The notes: a model not told the origin generated them from the sequence alone. 64,000 nucleotides of DNA from Nocardia jejuensis NBRC 103114 (GCF_001613145.1 NZ_BDBU01000028.1:111271-175270), one strand, 5' to 3'. Numbered from the stretch's first letter, positions 8,552 to 17,288 are shown. Numbers and translations are program-made.

Positions 8552-9496
8552 TCAGTGCTTCACAGTGTCCTGGGGACCGCTGATCACCCGGGCACCGGGC
8601 ACCGGGCCGTGCGCGGTGCGGACGCTGCGGCACACCCCCGCGCCGGACAACTCGGCCGCGACCGACACCGCCGATTCCTCGGACTCGCACAGGAAGGCAC
8701 AGGTGGGGCCGGAGCCGGACACGATGCCCGAGAGAGCGCCGGCCGTCACGCCCGCTCGCAGCGTGCGGCGCAGTTCCGGCTTCAGTGACAACGCAGCAGC
8801 CTGCAGGTCGTTGCCGAGCAGCGGGGCGAGCTGGGTGGCATCGCCCGATGCCAGCGCCTGCAACAGCTCCTCGGGACTGTCGAGCCGGGGCGGATCGCCG
8901 ACCTCGCGCAGGCGATCGAGTTCGCGGAAGACCGCGGGTGTGGACAGGCCGCCCTTGGCCAGCGCCAGCACCCAGTGAAAGGTGTTGCGGGACAGCACCG
9001 GCAGCAGCTTCTCGCCGCGGCCGTGGCCGAGCGCGGTACCGCCGTGCAGGGAGAAGGGAACGTCGCTGCCGAGTTCGGCTGCGATATCGAACAATTCGGT
9101 GCGGCCGAGCCCGAGTTCCCACAGATCGTTCAAGCCGACCAGAGCGGCGGCGGCGTCGGCGCTGCCGCCGGCCATGCCGCCCGCCACCGGAATGCCCTTG
9201 GCGATGGAGATCTCCACCAGTGGCGCGCGACCGGCGACGTGGCCGAGCCGGACCGCGGCCTGCCAGACCAGATTGGTGCGATCGGTGGGGACCTCGTCGG
9301 CGCTCTCGCCGGTCACCTTGACCGCGAGGGAGGCGGCCGGCGAGATCTCCACGTCGTCGCTGAGCGAGAGGGCCTGGAAGACGGTGGTGAGGTCGTGATA
9401 GCCGTCGTCACGGAGATCGCCGACCCCGAGGTGCAGGTTCACCTTGGATGGGGCGCGCACGACGACGGGACTCGGCACAACAGACAGCACCGCCAC
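8552..9496 (-). CDS. ispE: 4-diphosphocytidyl-2-C-methyl-D-erythritol kinase
   Basis: A 314-residue GHMP kinase that phosphorylates CDP-methylerythritol with ATP in the MEP isoprenoid pathway. The substrate-binding start VRAPSKVNLHLGVG and the GHMP glycine-rich loop PVAGGMAGGSADAAAAL (103-119) are both clear, as is the C-terminal GSGPTCAF motif. The start is GTG at 9496. In M. tuberculosis rsmA and ispE are neighbours; here a copper operon and several other genes separate them, so that pairing is broken in this organism. Confidence 0.95.
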   Translation of the reverse strand: MAVLSVVPSPVVVRAPSKVNLHLGVGDLRDDGYHDLTTVFQALSLSDDVEISPAASLAVKVTGESADEVPTDRTNLVWQAAVRLGHVAGRAPLVEISIAKGIPVAGGMAGGSADAAAALVGLNDLWELGLGRTELFDIAAELGSDVPFSLHGGTALGHGRGEKLLPVLSRNTFHWVLALAKGGLSTPAVFRELDRLREVGDPPRLDSPEELLQALASGDATQLAPLLGNDLQAAALSLKPELRRTLRAGVTAGALSGIVSGSGPTCAFLCESEESAVSVAAELSGAGVCRSVRTAHGPVPGARVISGPQDTVKH

Positions 9497-9542
9497 AGCC
9501 TAATGCGGGATCGCACGGGCGGAGACCCGCGGTTGCGGTTCC

Positions 9543-10295
9543 CTACAGGAGAGCGCCGCCGGTGGCGTCGATCCACTGGCCGGTCACCCAGCGGGAATCC
9601 TCGGAGGCCAGGAAGCCCACGATGTCCGCGACATCGGGCGGTGTGCCCACGCGCGCCAGCGGTGAACGCGCGGCGGTCGCGGCCCACCCGTCGTCGGTGC
9701 GCAGCCAGTCGGCGTTCATATCGGTGTCGATCGCGCCGGGTGCGACGGCGTTCACGGTGATGCCGCGCGGACCGAGTTCCTTGGCGAGCACGCTGGTCAG
9801 GACATCGATGGCGCCCTTGGTCATGGTGTACGCGAGCAGGTTCGGCGCGTACGCGCCACGGGTCAGCCCGGTGGAGACGTTGACGATGCGGCCGCCGTCA
9901 CGGATGCGCTCGACGCCGAGTTTGGTGACGAAGAACGGCGCTCTGGTGTTGACCGCGAAGACGCGGTCGAAGGACTCCTCGTCGGTGCCCGCGATGGGTT
10001 CCCGGATGCCGTCGGTCCCGGCATTGTTCACCAGGATGTCGAGCCCGTCCGCCCGCGCGTCGAAGGCGGTCCAGAGTGCTTCGGCATCGCCCGGCACGCC
10101 CATCGTGGCCGAGATGGCGAAGGCCGTGCCGCCCGCGGCCTCGACCCTGGCGACCGTCTCCTCGGCGGCGTCGGCATTCCCGTTGTAGTGCACCGCGACC
10201 TGTGCGCCGTCACGGCCGAGCCGTTCGGCGATGGCCCGCCCGATTCCCCGTCCGCTGCCGGTGACCAGTGCCGTCTTGCCGGTGAGTGCGCCCAT
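9543..10295 (-). CDS. SDR family oxidoreductase
   Basis: A 250-residue classical short-chain dehydrogenase/reductase. The Rossmann motif TGSGRGIG is at residues 13-20, followed by NNAG and a YTMTK active-site tetrad segment with an upstream VNVST serine block. The ending GQWIDATGGALL is typical. The ATG at 10295 has GGAGGGG upstream. The gene is divergent from a TetR regulator, and the two operator-like elements between them suggest substrate-responsive control. The substrate is not identifiable; such pairs are often inducible detoxification or ketone-reduction units. Confidence 0.85.
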   Translation of the reverse strand: MGALTGKTALVTGSGRGIGRAIAERLGRDGAQVAVHYNGNADAAEETVARVEAAGGTAFAISATMGVPGDAEALWTAFDARADGLDILVNNAGTDGIREPIAGTDEESFDRVFAVNTRAPFFVTKLGVERIRDGGRIVNVSTGLTRGAYAPNLLAYTMTKGAIDVLTSVLAKELGPRGITVNAVAPGAIDTDMNADWLRTDDGWAATAARSPLARVGTPPDVADIVGFLASEDSRWVTGQWIDATGGALL

Positions 10296-10313
10296 GACGC
10301 CCCTCCATTTCTC

Positions 10314-10366
10314 TAGCGATCGATACAGAAAGGGACCGTAGCACATTATTTAGTGACCGCTATAAA
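10314..10366 (+). promoter_or_regulatory. Two TetR-type operator elements and leaderless tetR promoter
   Basis: Related near-palindromes TAGCGATCGATA (10314-10325) and TAGTGACCGCTA (10351-10362) lie 37 bases apart between divergent genes. A -10 element TATAAA (10361-10366) ends nine bases before the ATG at 10376, so that transcript would start at or next to its initiator. The operator overlaps the -10, consistent with autorepression. Confidence 0.6.
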
Positions 10367-10375
10367 ATGACAGCC

Positions 10376-10981
10376 ATGACCACACCCGCCCGGGGACGAC
10401 CCCGCTCGTTCGATCGGGACGCCGCGCTGGACAAGGCCCTGCGGCTGTTCTGGCGACAGGGCTACGAGCCCACCTCGATCAGCGACCTGACCAGCGAACT
10501 CGGCATCGGCGCGCCCAGCCTGTACGCCGCGTTCGGCGACAAGCAGACGCTGTTCACCGAGGCCGTCGGCGTCTACGGCGAGCGCTACGGCGGTTTCGCG
10601 GCCCGGGCGCTGATCGAGGAACCGACGGCCCGGGCCGCGGCGGAACGCACCCTGCGCGAAGCCGCCATCGAATACACCGAACCGGGAAGACCGAACGGCT
10701 GCATGGTGATCAGCGCCGGGCTCAACACCACGAACACCGATGTCGCGGCCGGGCTCGCGACCAAGCGCGAGTCGAACGTGGCGGGTTTCGAGCAGCGCAT
10801 CAGCGCCGACATCGCGGCCGGGATCCTGCCCGCGAGTACGGACGCGCTCGCACTGGCCCGATTCGTCGGTGCGGTGATGCAGGGCATGTCGCAGTCCTCA
10901 CAGGACGGCGCCACCCGCGATGAACTGGTGAAAGTCGCCGAGCTGGCAATGCTCGCCTGGCCCGGCCCCAGTGCGAGCTGA
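10376..10981 (+). CDS. TetR/AcrR-family regulator
   Basis: A 201-residue repressor. It begins with the typical basic leader ARGRPRSFDRDAAL and a helix-turn-helix TSISDLTSELGIGAPSLYAAFGDK. The C-terminal half ends in a helix resembling the AcrR-like ligand domain. An in-frame ATG at 10367 exists but directly abuts the TATAAA -10 element, so the ATG at 10376, at the expected transcription start, is preferred. It most likely controls the divergent SDR gene and itself. Confidence 0.85.
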   Translation: MTTPARGRPRSFDRDAALDKALRLFWRQGYEPTSISDLTSELGIGAPSLYAAFGDKQTLFTEAVGVYGERYGGFAARALIEEPTARAAAERTLREAAIEYTEPGRPNGCMVISAGLNTTNTDVAAGLATKRESNVAGFEQRISADIAAGILPASTDALALARFVGAVMQGMSQSSQDGATRDELVKVAELAMLAWPGPSAS

Positions 10982-11009
10982 GCCGGTTCGGCGAATCACT
11001 TGCGTCAGG

Positions 11010-11024
11010 TACCCATGGGGGGTA
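11010..11024. promoter_or_regulatory. Copper-responsive operator (TACCC-N5-GGGTA)
   Basis: TACCC-ATGGG-GGGTA matches the palindrome I recall for mycobacterial RicR-type, CsoR-family copper repressors. It lies 62 bases upstream of the CopZ-like gene. A second GGGG-ATA-CCCC element follows at 11039-11049. No csoR/ricR gene is in the window, so the repressor must be encoded elsewhere. Confidence 0.7.
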
Positions 11025-11085
11025 TGTTTCTCGATGTCGGGGATACCCCCACACCGTATCTGAAGCGCGAGCGAAGGAGCCGAAC

Positions 11086-11292
11086 ATGGCCACCAGCACC
11101 TACACCGTCACCGGAATGACCTGCGGCCACTGCGTCGGATCGGTCAAGAAGGAGATCGGCAAGATCGACGGCGTCACCAGTGTCGAGGTAGACCTCGCCA
11201 GCGGGCTGGTCACGGTCGAGTCCGGAGCCGCCGTCGCCGACGCCGATGTGGTCGCCGCGGTCGACGAGGCCGGCTACGAGGTGGCGAGCTAA
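11086..11292 (+). CDS. copZ: CopZ-like copper chaperone (HMA domain)
   Basis: A 68-residue soluble heavy-metal-associated domain. The metal-binding motif GMTCGHC (residues 10-16) binds Cu(I), and the beta-alpha-beta pattern ends in AGYEVAS. It should carry copper to the CopA ATPase encoded two genes downstream. AAGGAG precedes the ATG. The stop TAA directly abuts the GTG of the next gene, so the three genes 11086-14422 form one operon behind the copper operator. Confidence 0.9.
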   Translation: MATSTYTVTGMTCGHCVGSVKKEIGKIDGVTSVEVDLASGLVTVESGAAVADADVVAAVDEAGYEVAS

Positions 11293-12180
11293 GTGAACGA
11301 TCGACTGAAGTTCGCCGCGTTCGGCGGCGGACTGGTCGTGCTGTTCGGGGCCGCGCTCGGCATCGGAGCCCTCGTGGGCGATCCGGCCGAGCCGGCCTCC
11401 GGCTCGACCTCCCAGCACAGCGGCACGCAGGCCGCGACCGGATTGCAGGACAACCTCTCCGGGTACACCCTGGCCGACCTCACCACCCCGGCCGCACCGA
11501 ACGAGCAAGGCGCACTGCGCTTCCGGATCATCGGTCCGCAGGGCGTGGTCACGAAGTTCGACACCCTGCACGACAAGAACCTGCACCTGATCGTGGTGCG
11601 CACCGATACCAGCCAGTACCGGCACGTGCATCCCGAACTCGCCGCCGACGGCACCTGGTCCCTGGACTGGTCGTGGGCCGAACCCGGCACCTACCGGGTG
11701 TTCACCGACTTCTCCCCCACCGGTGGTCCCGGCGAACTGGTGCTCAGCAAGACCGTGACCGTGGCGGGCGCGGCTGCCGACAAGCCGCTGCCGCCGGTCT
11801 CCAAGACCGCCGAGGTGGACGGATACCGGGTCACCATGACCGGCGACCTGTCCACTGCCGCAAGCGAGTTGAAGTACACCATCACCCGCGACGGGAAGCC
11901 GGTCACCGATCTGCAGCCCTACCTGGGCGCGTACGCGCACCTGGTCGCACTGCGCTCCACCGACCTGGCCTACCTGCACGTGCATCCGGAGGGCGAGGTC
12001 GGCAAGACCCCGGCCGGTCCGGACGTCGCGTTCCACGCGCAAGCGCCGAGTGCGGGCACGTACCGCCTGTACCTGGACTTCTCACACGGCGGCAAGGTGC
12101 ACACCGCCGAGTTCACCGACGAAACATCCACCGCCGCATCCCCTTCGGGTGCGCCATCGCAACACGGAGGAGGTCACTGA
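11293..12180 (+). CDS. Membrane-anchored protein with duplicated HVHP domain, in copper operon
   Basis: A 295-residue protein with an N-terminal signal anchor (residues 8-30, FGGGLVVLFGAALGIGALVG) and an extracytoplasmic remainder. Two homologous beta-sandwich-like repeats are visible. Each has an HL(I/V) segment, then HVHPE, then GTYR(V/L)(F/Y)xDFS: first about residues 97-145, second about 218-270. The tail is His-rich (QHGGGH). The HVHP pairs and the C-terminal His residues are plausible metal ligands. Its place between CopZ and CopA suggests copper binding at the outer face of the membrane. I do not recognise a named family, so the function is inferred from context. Confidence 0.7.
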   Translation: MNDRLKFAAFGGGLVVLFGAALGIGALVGDPAEPASGSTSQHSGTQAATGLQDNLSGYTLADLTTPAAPNEQGALRFRIIGPQGVVTKFDTLHDKNLHLIVVRTDTSQYRHVHPELAADGTWSLDWSWAEPGTYRVFTDFSPTGGPGELVLSKTVTVAGAAADKPLPPVSKTAEVDGYRVTMTGDLSTAASELKYTITRDGKPVTDLQPYLGAYAHLVALRSTDLAYLHVHPEGEVGKTPAGPDVAFHAQAPSAGTYRLYLDFSHGGKVHTAEFTDETSTAASPSGAPSQHGGGH

Positions 12181-12181
12181 C

Positions 12182-14422
12182 ATGAGCGCCCCAGCCCCGG
12201 AGCGGTCGATCGAGCTGGAGATCGGCGGCATGACCTGCGCCTCCTGCGCGTCGCGAATCGAGAAGAAGCTCAACCGGATCGACGGTGTGACCGCCACCGT
12301 CAACTACGCCACCGAGAAGGCGAAGGTCAGCTTCCCGGAATCGGTCTCGGCCGACGAGCTGATCGCCAAGGTGGTCGACACCGGCTACAGCGCGACCGTG
12401 CACACCACCGAGCCGGTGAAAACCACCGAACCCCAGGATGATTCGACGCCATCGGCCACCCGGGCGCTGCGGCATCGGCTGCTGGTGAGCCTGTCGCTGG
12501 CGATCCCGGTGGTCGCCATGGCCATGATTCCCGCGCTGCAGTTCGAGAACTGGCAGTGGTTGTCGCTGACGCTGGCCGCACCGATCGTGGTGTGGGGTGG
12601 CGCGCAATTCCACCGCGCCGCGTGGATCAACGCCAGGCACGGCGCGGCCACCATGGACACGCTCATCTCGCTCGGCACCATCGCCGCCTTCGGCTGGTCG
12701 GTGTACGCGCTGTTCTTCGGTGACGCGGGCATGCCGGGCATGAAGCACCCGTTCAGTGTGGCCATCGTGCGCGGTGATTCGGCCTCGGCGCTGTATTTCG
12801 AGGTGGCGGCGACGCTGATCACCGCGATCCTGGCGGGCCGGTATTTCGAGACGCGATCCAAGGAGAAGGCCGGGTCGGCGCTGCGGGCGCTGCTGGAGTT
12901 GGGCGCGAAAGATGTCGCGGTGCTGCGGAACGGCTCCGAAACCCGTATTCCGGTGAGCGAATTGCGGGTCGGCGAGGAGTTCCTGGTCCGGCCGGGCGAG
13001 AAGATCGCCACCGATGGTGTTGTGGTGAGCGGCAATTCGGCGCTGGACATGGCGATGCTGACCGGCGAATCGGTGCCCGTCGAGGTGGGCCCCGGCGATC
13101 CGGTGATCGGCGCGACGGTGAACGCGGGCGGTCTGCTGACCGTGCGCGCCACCAGGATCGGCGCGGACACCCAACTGGCGCAGATGGCCGCGCTGGTCGA
13201 GGACGCGCAGAACGGCAAGGCGCCCGTGCAGCGGCTGGCCGATCGGGTGGCCGGAATCTTCGTGCCCATCGTGATCGGGATAGCCGTTGCGACCCTGGGC
13301 TTCTGGCTCGGCACCGGCGGGGCCGTCGCGACCGCGTTCGGCGCTGCGGTGGCCGTGCTGATCATCGCCTGCCCGTGCGCCCTGGGGCTGGCCACGCCCA
13401 CCGCGCTGCTGGTCGGCACGGGTCGTGGTGCCCAGCTCGGCATCCTGATCAAGGGTCCGCAGGTGCTCGAGTCCACGCGCCGCATCGACACCGTGGTGCT
13501 GGACAAGACCGGCACCGTGACCACCGGCAAAATGACTCTGGCCGAGGCGATTCCGGCCGCGGGGGTCGAGGCCGAGGAGCTGCTGGCCGTGGCCGCGGCG
13601 GTGGAGCACGGCTCCGAGCACCCGGTGGCCAAGGCCGTGGTGACCGGCGCGGCCGACCGCGGGCTCGACACCGAGCAGGTGGAACAGTTCGTCAGCCACG
13701 GCGGTAAGGGCGTGCAGGGCCTGGTCGGCGAGCGCGCGGTCGTCATCGGCCGCACCGAATTGCTCGAGGATTGGTCGATCGATCTGCCGGATACGTTGGC
13801 GGAGGCCAAGACTCGCGCCGAGCGGGCCGGGCACACCGCCATCGTGGTGGCCTGGGACGGCGTCGCGCGCGGCGTGCTGGTGATCGCCGACAAGATCAAG
13901 CCCACCAGTTCCGAGGCGATCGCCGACCTGCGCTCGCTGGGCCTGACTCCCGTTCTGCTGACCGGCGACAACGAGGCCGCCGCGCGTACGGTCGCCGATC
14001 AGGTGGGTATCGGCGAGGTCATCGCCGAGGTGCTGCCCGCCGACAAGCTGGAGGTGGTGAAGCGGCTGCAGTCGCAGGGCAAGGTCGTCGCCATGGTCGG
14101 TGACGGGGTCAACGACGCGGCCGCGCTGGCCCAGGCCGACCTGGGCCTGGCCATGGGCACCGGCACCGATGTCGCCATCGAGGCCGGGGATATCACCCTG
14201 GTCCGCGGCGACCTGCGCACCGTGGGCACCGCTATCCGGCTGTCCCGGGCCACCCTGCGCACCATCAAGGGCAACCTGTTCTGGGCGTTCGGCTACAACG
14301 TGGCGGCGATTCCCCTGGCCGCCGCGGGCCTGCTGAACCCGATGCTCGCCGGCGCCGCCATGGCACTGTCCAGCGTCTTCGTCGTCAGCAACAGCCTCCG
14401 GCTGCGCCGCTTCCGCGGATAG
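12182..14422 (+). CDS. copA: Copper-exporting P1B-type ATPase
   Basis: A 746-residue Cu(I) efflux pump. Motifs in order: N-terminal HMA domain with GMTCASC (16-22); transmembrane helices from about 100; TGES in the actuator domain; the CPC metal-binding triad (397-399) in the IIACPCALGLATP helix; the phosphorylated Asp in DKTGT (441-445); SEHPVAKA (the HP motif); and GDGVNDAAAL in the hinge. All key residues are intact. The ATG follows GGAGGAGGT two bases after the previous stop. A strong hairpin follows the gene. It should act with CopZ in copper tolerance under the upstream copper operator. Confidence 0.95.
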   Translation: MSAPAPERSIELEIGGMTCASCASRIEKKLNRIDGVTATVNYATEKAKVSFPESVSADELIAKVVDTGYSATVHTTEPVKTTEPQDDSTPSATRALRHRLLVSLSLAIPVVAMAMIPALQFENWQWLSLTLAAPIVVWGGAQFHRAAWINARHGAATMDTLISLGTIAAFGWSVYALFFGDAGMPGMKHPFSVAIVRGDSASALYFEVAATLITAILAGRYFETRSKEKAGSALRALLELGAKDVAVLRNGSETRIPVSELRVGEEFLVRPGEKIATDGVVVSGNSALDMAMLTGESVPVEVGPGDPVIGATVNAGGLLTVRATRIGADTQLAQMAALVEDAQNGKAPVQRLADRVAGIFVPIVIGIAVATLGFWLGTGGAVATAFGAAVAVLIIACPCALGLATPTALLVGTGRGAQLGILIKGPQVLESTRRIDTVVLDKTGTVTTGKMTLAEAIPAAGVEAEELLAVAAAVEHGSEHPVAKAVVTGAADRGLDTEQVEQFVSHGGKGVQGLVGERAVVIGRTELLEDWSIDLPDTLAEAKTRAERAGHTAIVVAWDGVARGVLVIADKIKPTSSEAIADLRSLGLTPVLLTGDNEAAARTVADQVGIGEVIAEVLPADKLEVVKRLQSQGKVVAMVGDGVNDAAALAQADLGLAMGTGTDVAIEAGDITLVRGDLRTVGTAIRLSRATLRTIKGNLFWAFGYNVAAIPLAAAGLLNPMLAGAAMALSSVFVVSNSLRLRRFRG

Positions 14423-14442
14423 TCGAACCCGCTGCGCGACAG

Positions 14443-14472
14443 GGCCGTTCGGATCGGATGATCCGAACGGCC
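14443..14472 (+). terminator. Hairpin terminator of copper operon
   Basis: A perfect 13-base-pair stem (arm GGCCGTTCGGATC) with a four-base loop, starting 20 bases after the copA stop. Confidence 0.8.
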
Positions 14473-14866
14473 TCCGCATATCCACGACCGGCTCCGGTAC
14501 GAGGGCGCTGAACCGCACGGCGGGCCCTCGCCGATGCCGCCGAGCAGATCCTCGAGCACGGCCCTTTCGCCCTACGGCAGCCGCCGCCGTCAATTCCGAC
14601 CTGCCCTCAACCCCGAGCGGTGGCCCCGGCCCGCGACCGGCGTGCCGACCGCGATGTCGGTGGTGCCGGAGAGCCGGGTTCCGGCCGGTGCATGGCCGTG
14701 ACTTCACCGGTGAGACCGACCGCACCACCGGCGAGCCCCAGGCAGCCGTCACCTGTTGCGACCGCGCGAGCGAGATCGTCCGCCGCACAGGGCGGTTCCG
14801 GCCCCGCACCCCACGGGTCGCCTGCGCCCGGTAGCTTCGGGTCGGTACCGAACTGGAGGCAGCACC
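14473..14866. other. Gene-free stretch before SRPBCC gene
   Basis: GC-rich sequence with only overlapping arginine/proline-rich frames and no start with a ribosome site until GGAGG at 14855-14859. A promoter for the next gene is presumably here but is not clear. Confidence 0.4.
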
Positions 14867-15280
14867 ATCGCAACGATTCACGAAACCGCCGTCATCGACG
14901 CTCCGCCCGAGCAGGTGTGGGCCGCACTGCGTGCGCTGGACGAGGTTCATCTGCGGCTGCTGCCCGGATACGTGCTGGACAGTCGGATGGACGGCGACAT
15001 CCGGTACCTGACCCTGCCGAGCGGGCAGGTCATCCGCGAACTGATCGTCACCGTCGACGACGAGGCCCGGCGGCTGGCGTATTCGGCCGTGGCGGGTTTT
15101 CAGCTCCCCATCCAGCATCATCACGCCTCGTTCCAGGTGTTCGAGGAGATCGGCGACCGCACGCGACTGGTGTGGATCACCGACGTGCTTCCGCACCCGG
15201 CCGCCGAAGGGTCGCGGATCCGCATCGTGCGCGCTCTCGAAGTGATGCGGGAGACGTTGGAGCAGAGCGTCATTCGCTGA
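14867..15280 (+). CDS. SRPBCC (polyketide cyclase/START-like) protein, apparent ATC start
   Basis: About 137 residues of the SRPBCC ligand-binding fold. It has the usual first strand TIHETAVIDAPPEQVWAAL and a long C-terminal helix VRALEVMRETLEQSV. A hydrophobic cavity protein of this type may bind or cyclise lipids or polyketides; no substrate can be named. The start is odd. GGAGG at 14855-14859 is followed after seven bases by ATC (14867), in frame exactly where ATG is expected before Ala-Thr-Ile-His. No ATG or GTG lies between it and a distant TTG at 14756. Either ATC is used or the true start codon has mutated. A later GTG would delete the first strand. Confidence 0.65.
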   Translation: MATIHETAVIDAPPEQVWAALRALDEVHLRLLPGYVLDSRMDGDIRYLTLPSGQVIRELIVTVDDEARRLAYSAVAGFQLPIQHHHASFQVFEEIGDRTRLVWITDVLPHPAAEGSRIRIVRALEVMRETLEQSVIR

Positions 15281-15608
15281 AACCGCCCGACGCTTGCAGC
15301 TCGGTTGCGCTGCGGGCGGTCCGGGCGGGGAAAGCATGCCGAGCGGGTTCGGATCGACCGGCATCGTTGACTTGCCGCCGGGTGTCGGCGTCGCGTACTC
15401 CGAGTGACAGCTGCGGACGGCCAGGCCATGCTCGTAGGTTCGGGCCGACCAGGCGCCGGAGACGCAGGGCAAGGCCGCAGACGACCCGGACCGGGGTAGC
15501 GGCCGCCCGTGTTCCGGGGTGCGGCACGCCCGCGCGTGCCCACTCGTGTTCAATTACTGGCGACCGACTTCGGGGACCCGGTTCCCGGGAAGCAGAGGAG
15601 TGCACTTC
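15281..15608. other. Gene-free stretch
   Basis: No supported coding frame or clear hairpin is seen. A TTGACT hexamer at 15367 could be a -35 element but has no convincing -10 partner. GAGGAG at 15595-15600 is the ribosome site of the next gene. Confidence 0.35.
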
Positions 15609-16103
15609 GTGACGACGATCGCCGAGTACCTGACCGCAGCGGACGTTCAGATCGCGCCGAGCACGGCGGGGACCGCGGGCGTCCCGGAGGTGTCGATCGA
15701 CCTGCCCGAGCAGTGGCAAGCGGTGGACCTGTCGGTGTTCCCCGGAGCCTACGGCGTCTGGGCGCTACCGCCCGCGGGCGGTTGGGCCGACAATGTGGTG
15801 CTGCTGGTGGGCAAGCTGTCCGCGCAGGTGGACCCGGAGAAGCTGCTCGAGTGCTCGTTCACCGACGCGGACCAACTGCCGGGCTGGCAGGAGATCTCCC
15901 GCGAACTCGGTGAGTACCAGGGCCTTCCGAGCGCGGCGGTCACCGGCACCTACAAGCTGGACGCACTCGACCTGTGGGTGCACACCCGCTACATCGTGGC
16001 GGTCGCGGGCGAGGACGAGTACCTGATCCAGCTCACCGTCACCGCCCGCGCCGAGCAGGTCGGCGAAGTCGAGGGCCTGATCGGCGGACTCGTCCTGCAC
16101 TGA
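15609..16103 (+). CDS. LpqN/LpqT-like protein, no signal peptide
   Basis: A 164-residue protein resembling the actinobacterial LpqN/LpqT domain: VTTIAEYLTAADVQIAPSTAG followed by IDLPEQWQAVDLSVFPGAYG and a C-terminal QLTVTARAEQVGEVEGLI. The GTG at 15609 has GAGGAG nine bases upstream. The frame extends further upstream but without conserved sequence. Unlike LpqN lipoproteins there is no signal sequence or lipobox, so this copy is probably cytoplasmic. It is convergent with rsmA. LpqN relatives have been linked to cell-envelope lipid transport partners, but no role is visible here. Confidence 0.65.
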   Translation: MTTIAEYLTAADVQIAPSTAGTAGVPEVSIDLPEQWQAVDLSVFPGAYGVWALPPAGGWADNVVLLVGKLSAQVDPEKLLECSFTDADQLPGWQEISRELGEYQGLPSAAVTGTYKLDALDLWVHTRYIVAVAGEDEYLIQLTVTARAEQVGEVEGLIGGLVLH

Positions 16104-16168
16104 GCGCGCTCCCGTGCTCGGCCCATTCGGCCACCCGAGACAGGTGCCGCCGCGGGCGACCGATCCGG

Positions 16169-17050
16169 CTAGTAGGTCGAGGCGAGGCGGACGTAGGCGG
16201 CGGTGTCGAGGGTTTCGCCGCGGGCGGTGGGCGCGATCCCGGCTGCCACGAGCCGCCTTTCGGCCTCGGCCGGTGATCCCGCCCAGCGGGCCAGCGCCGC
16301 GCGCAATCCCTTGCGGCGCTGCGCGAAGGCGGCGTCGATGACCTCGTACACCCGCTTGCGGTGTTCCTCGTCCATCGACCACGGCGGTTCGGCGTAGCGA
16401 TCGATGCGCACGAGCCCGGATTCCACCTGCGGAACCGGCCAGAAGATCTGGCGGCCAACGGTTCCGGCGCGGCGCACGGTGCCGAAGAACCCCGCCTTGG
16501 CACTGGGCACACCGTAGATACGGCCACCGGGGTCGGCGGCGAGGCGGTCCGCGACCTCCTGCTGCACCATCACCAGAGTGGTTCGGATGCTGGGCAATTC
16601 GGCCAGCAGATGCAGCAGCACCGGCACCGCGACGTTGTACGGCAGGTTGGCGACCAGCGCCGTGGGCTCACCGGGGATGTCCGCGGCGGAGACCCGCATG
16701 GCATCGGCCTCGACGACGGTGAGCCGGTCGGCCAGTTCGGGCGCCCGATCACGCACGGTCTCGGGCAGATGCTCGGCCAGCACCGGATCGATCTCGATCG
16801 CCACCACCCGATCGGCCACGTCCAGCGCGGCCAGCGTCAGCGATCCGAGCCCCGGCCCGACCTCCAGCACCACGTCCTCACGGGTGACCCCGGCCGTGGC
16901 CACGATGCGCCGCATGGTGTTGGCGTCGTGCACGAAATTCTGTCCGAGCTGCTTGGTCGGCCGGACGCCGAAGCGCTCGGCCAGCGCCCGCACCTCGACG
17001 GGACCCAGCAGAGCGGCTTTACCTCGACCGGCTACCTCGGATTCAGACAC
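16169..17050 (-). CDS. rsmA: 16S rRNA (adenine1518/1519-N6) dimethyltransferase
   Basis: A 293-residue KsgA/RsmA enzyme that dimethylates two adenines in the 3' hairpin of 16S rRNA during small-subunit assembly. Visible: KQLGQNFVHDANT at the N-terminus, SAM-binding motif LEVGPGLGSLTLA, acidic motif II (AIEID) and the catalytic NLPYNVAVP motif. The C-terminal part FAQRRKGLR is typical. The frame is open to 17077; GTG at 17050 with AGG 10 bases before it is preferred. In M. tuberculosis rpfB, rsmA and ispE are adjacent. Here a lipase and an SDR gene lie between rsmA and rpfB. Confidence 0.93.
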   Translation of the reverse strand: MSESEVAGRGKAALLGPVEVRALAERFGVRPTKQLGQNFVHDANTMRRIVATAGVTREDVVLEVGPGLGSLTLAALDVADRVVAIEIDPVLAEHLPETVRDRAPELADRLTVVEADAMRVSAADIPGEPTALVANLPYNVAVPVLLHLLAELPSIRTTLVMVQQEVADRLAADPGGRIYGVPSAKAGFFGTVRRAGTVGRQIFWPVPQVESGLVRIDRYAEPPWSMDEEHRKRVYEVIDAAFAQRRKGLRAALARWAGSPAEAERRLVAAGIAPTARGETLDTAAYVRLASTY

Positions 17051-17288
17051 TCTCGCAAACCTATCAACCAGCACCACCGCCCCGCACCGACACCCCGCCC
17101 GGGAGCGCGGCGACGAGCGAACGTCCCCGCCCCGAGGTGCCGGACGCCCGCAAGACGGGCAGGACGGTCCGAGGTCGGCGTCACCCCGTCAGTCGACGCC
17201 GACCTCGGGCTCAGCGCTCACCCGAAAGAGTTCGGTCGCCGCACGCCCGACGCCCACGGATGGGACTCGGCCGCAACGACACTCGCTG

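Noticed and set aside
12113..15553. 1146-codon open frame antisense to the copper operon
   Set aside because: It lies opposite copA and its neighbour, is His/Gly/Arg-rich with no domain pattern, and the copA motifs on the other strand are complete. Long antisense frames are expected at this GC content.
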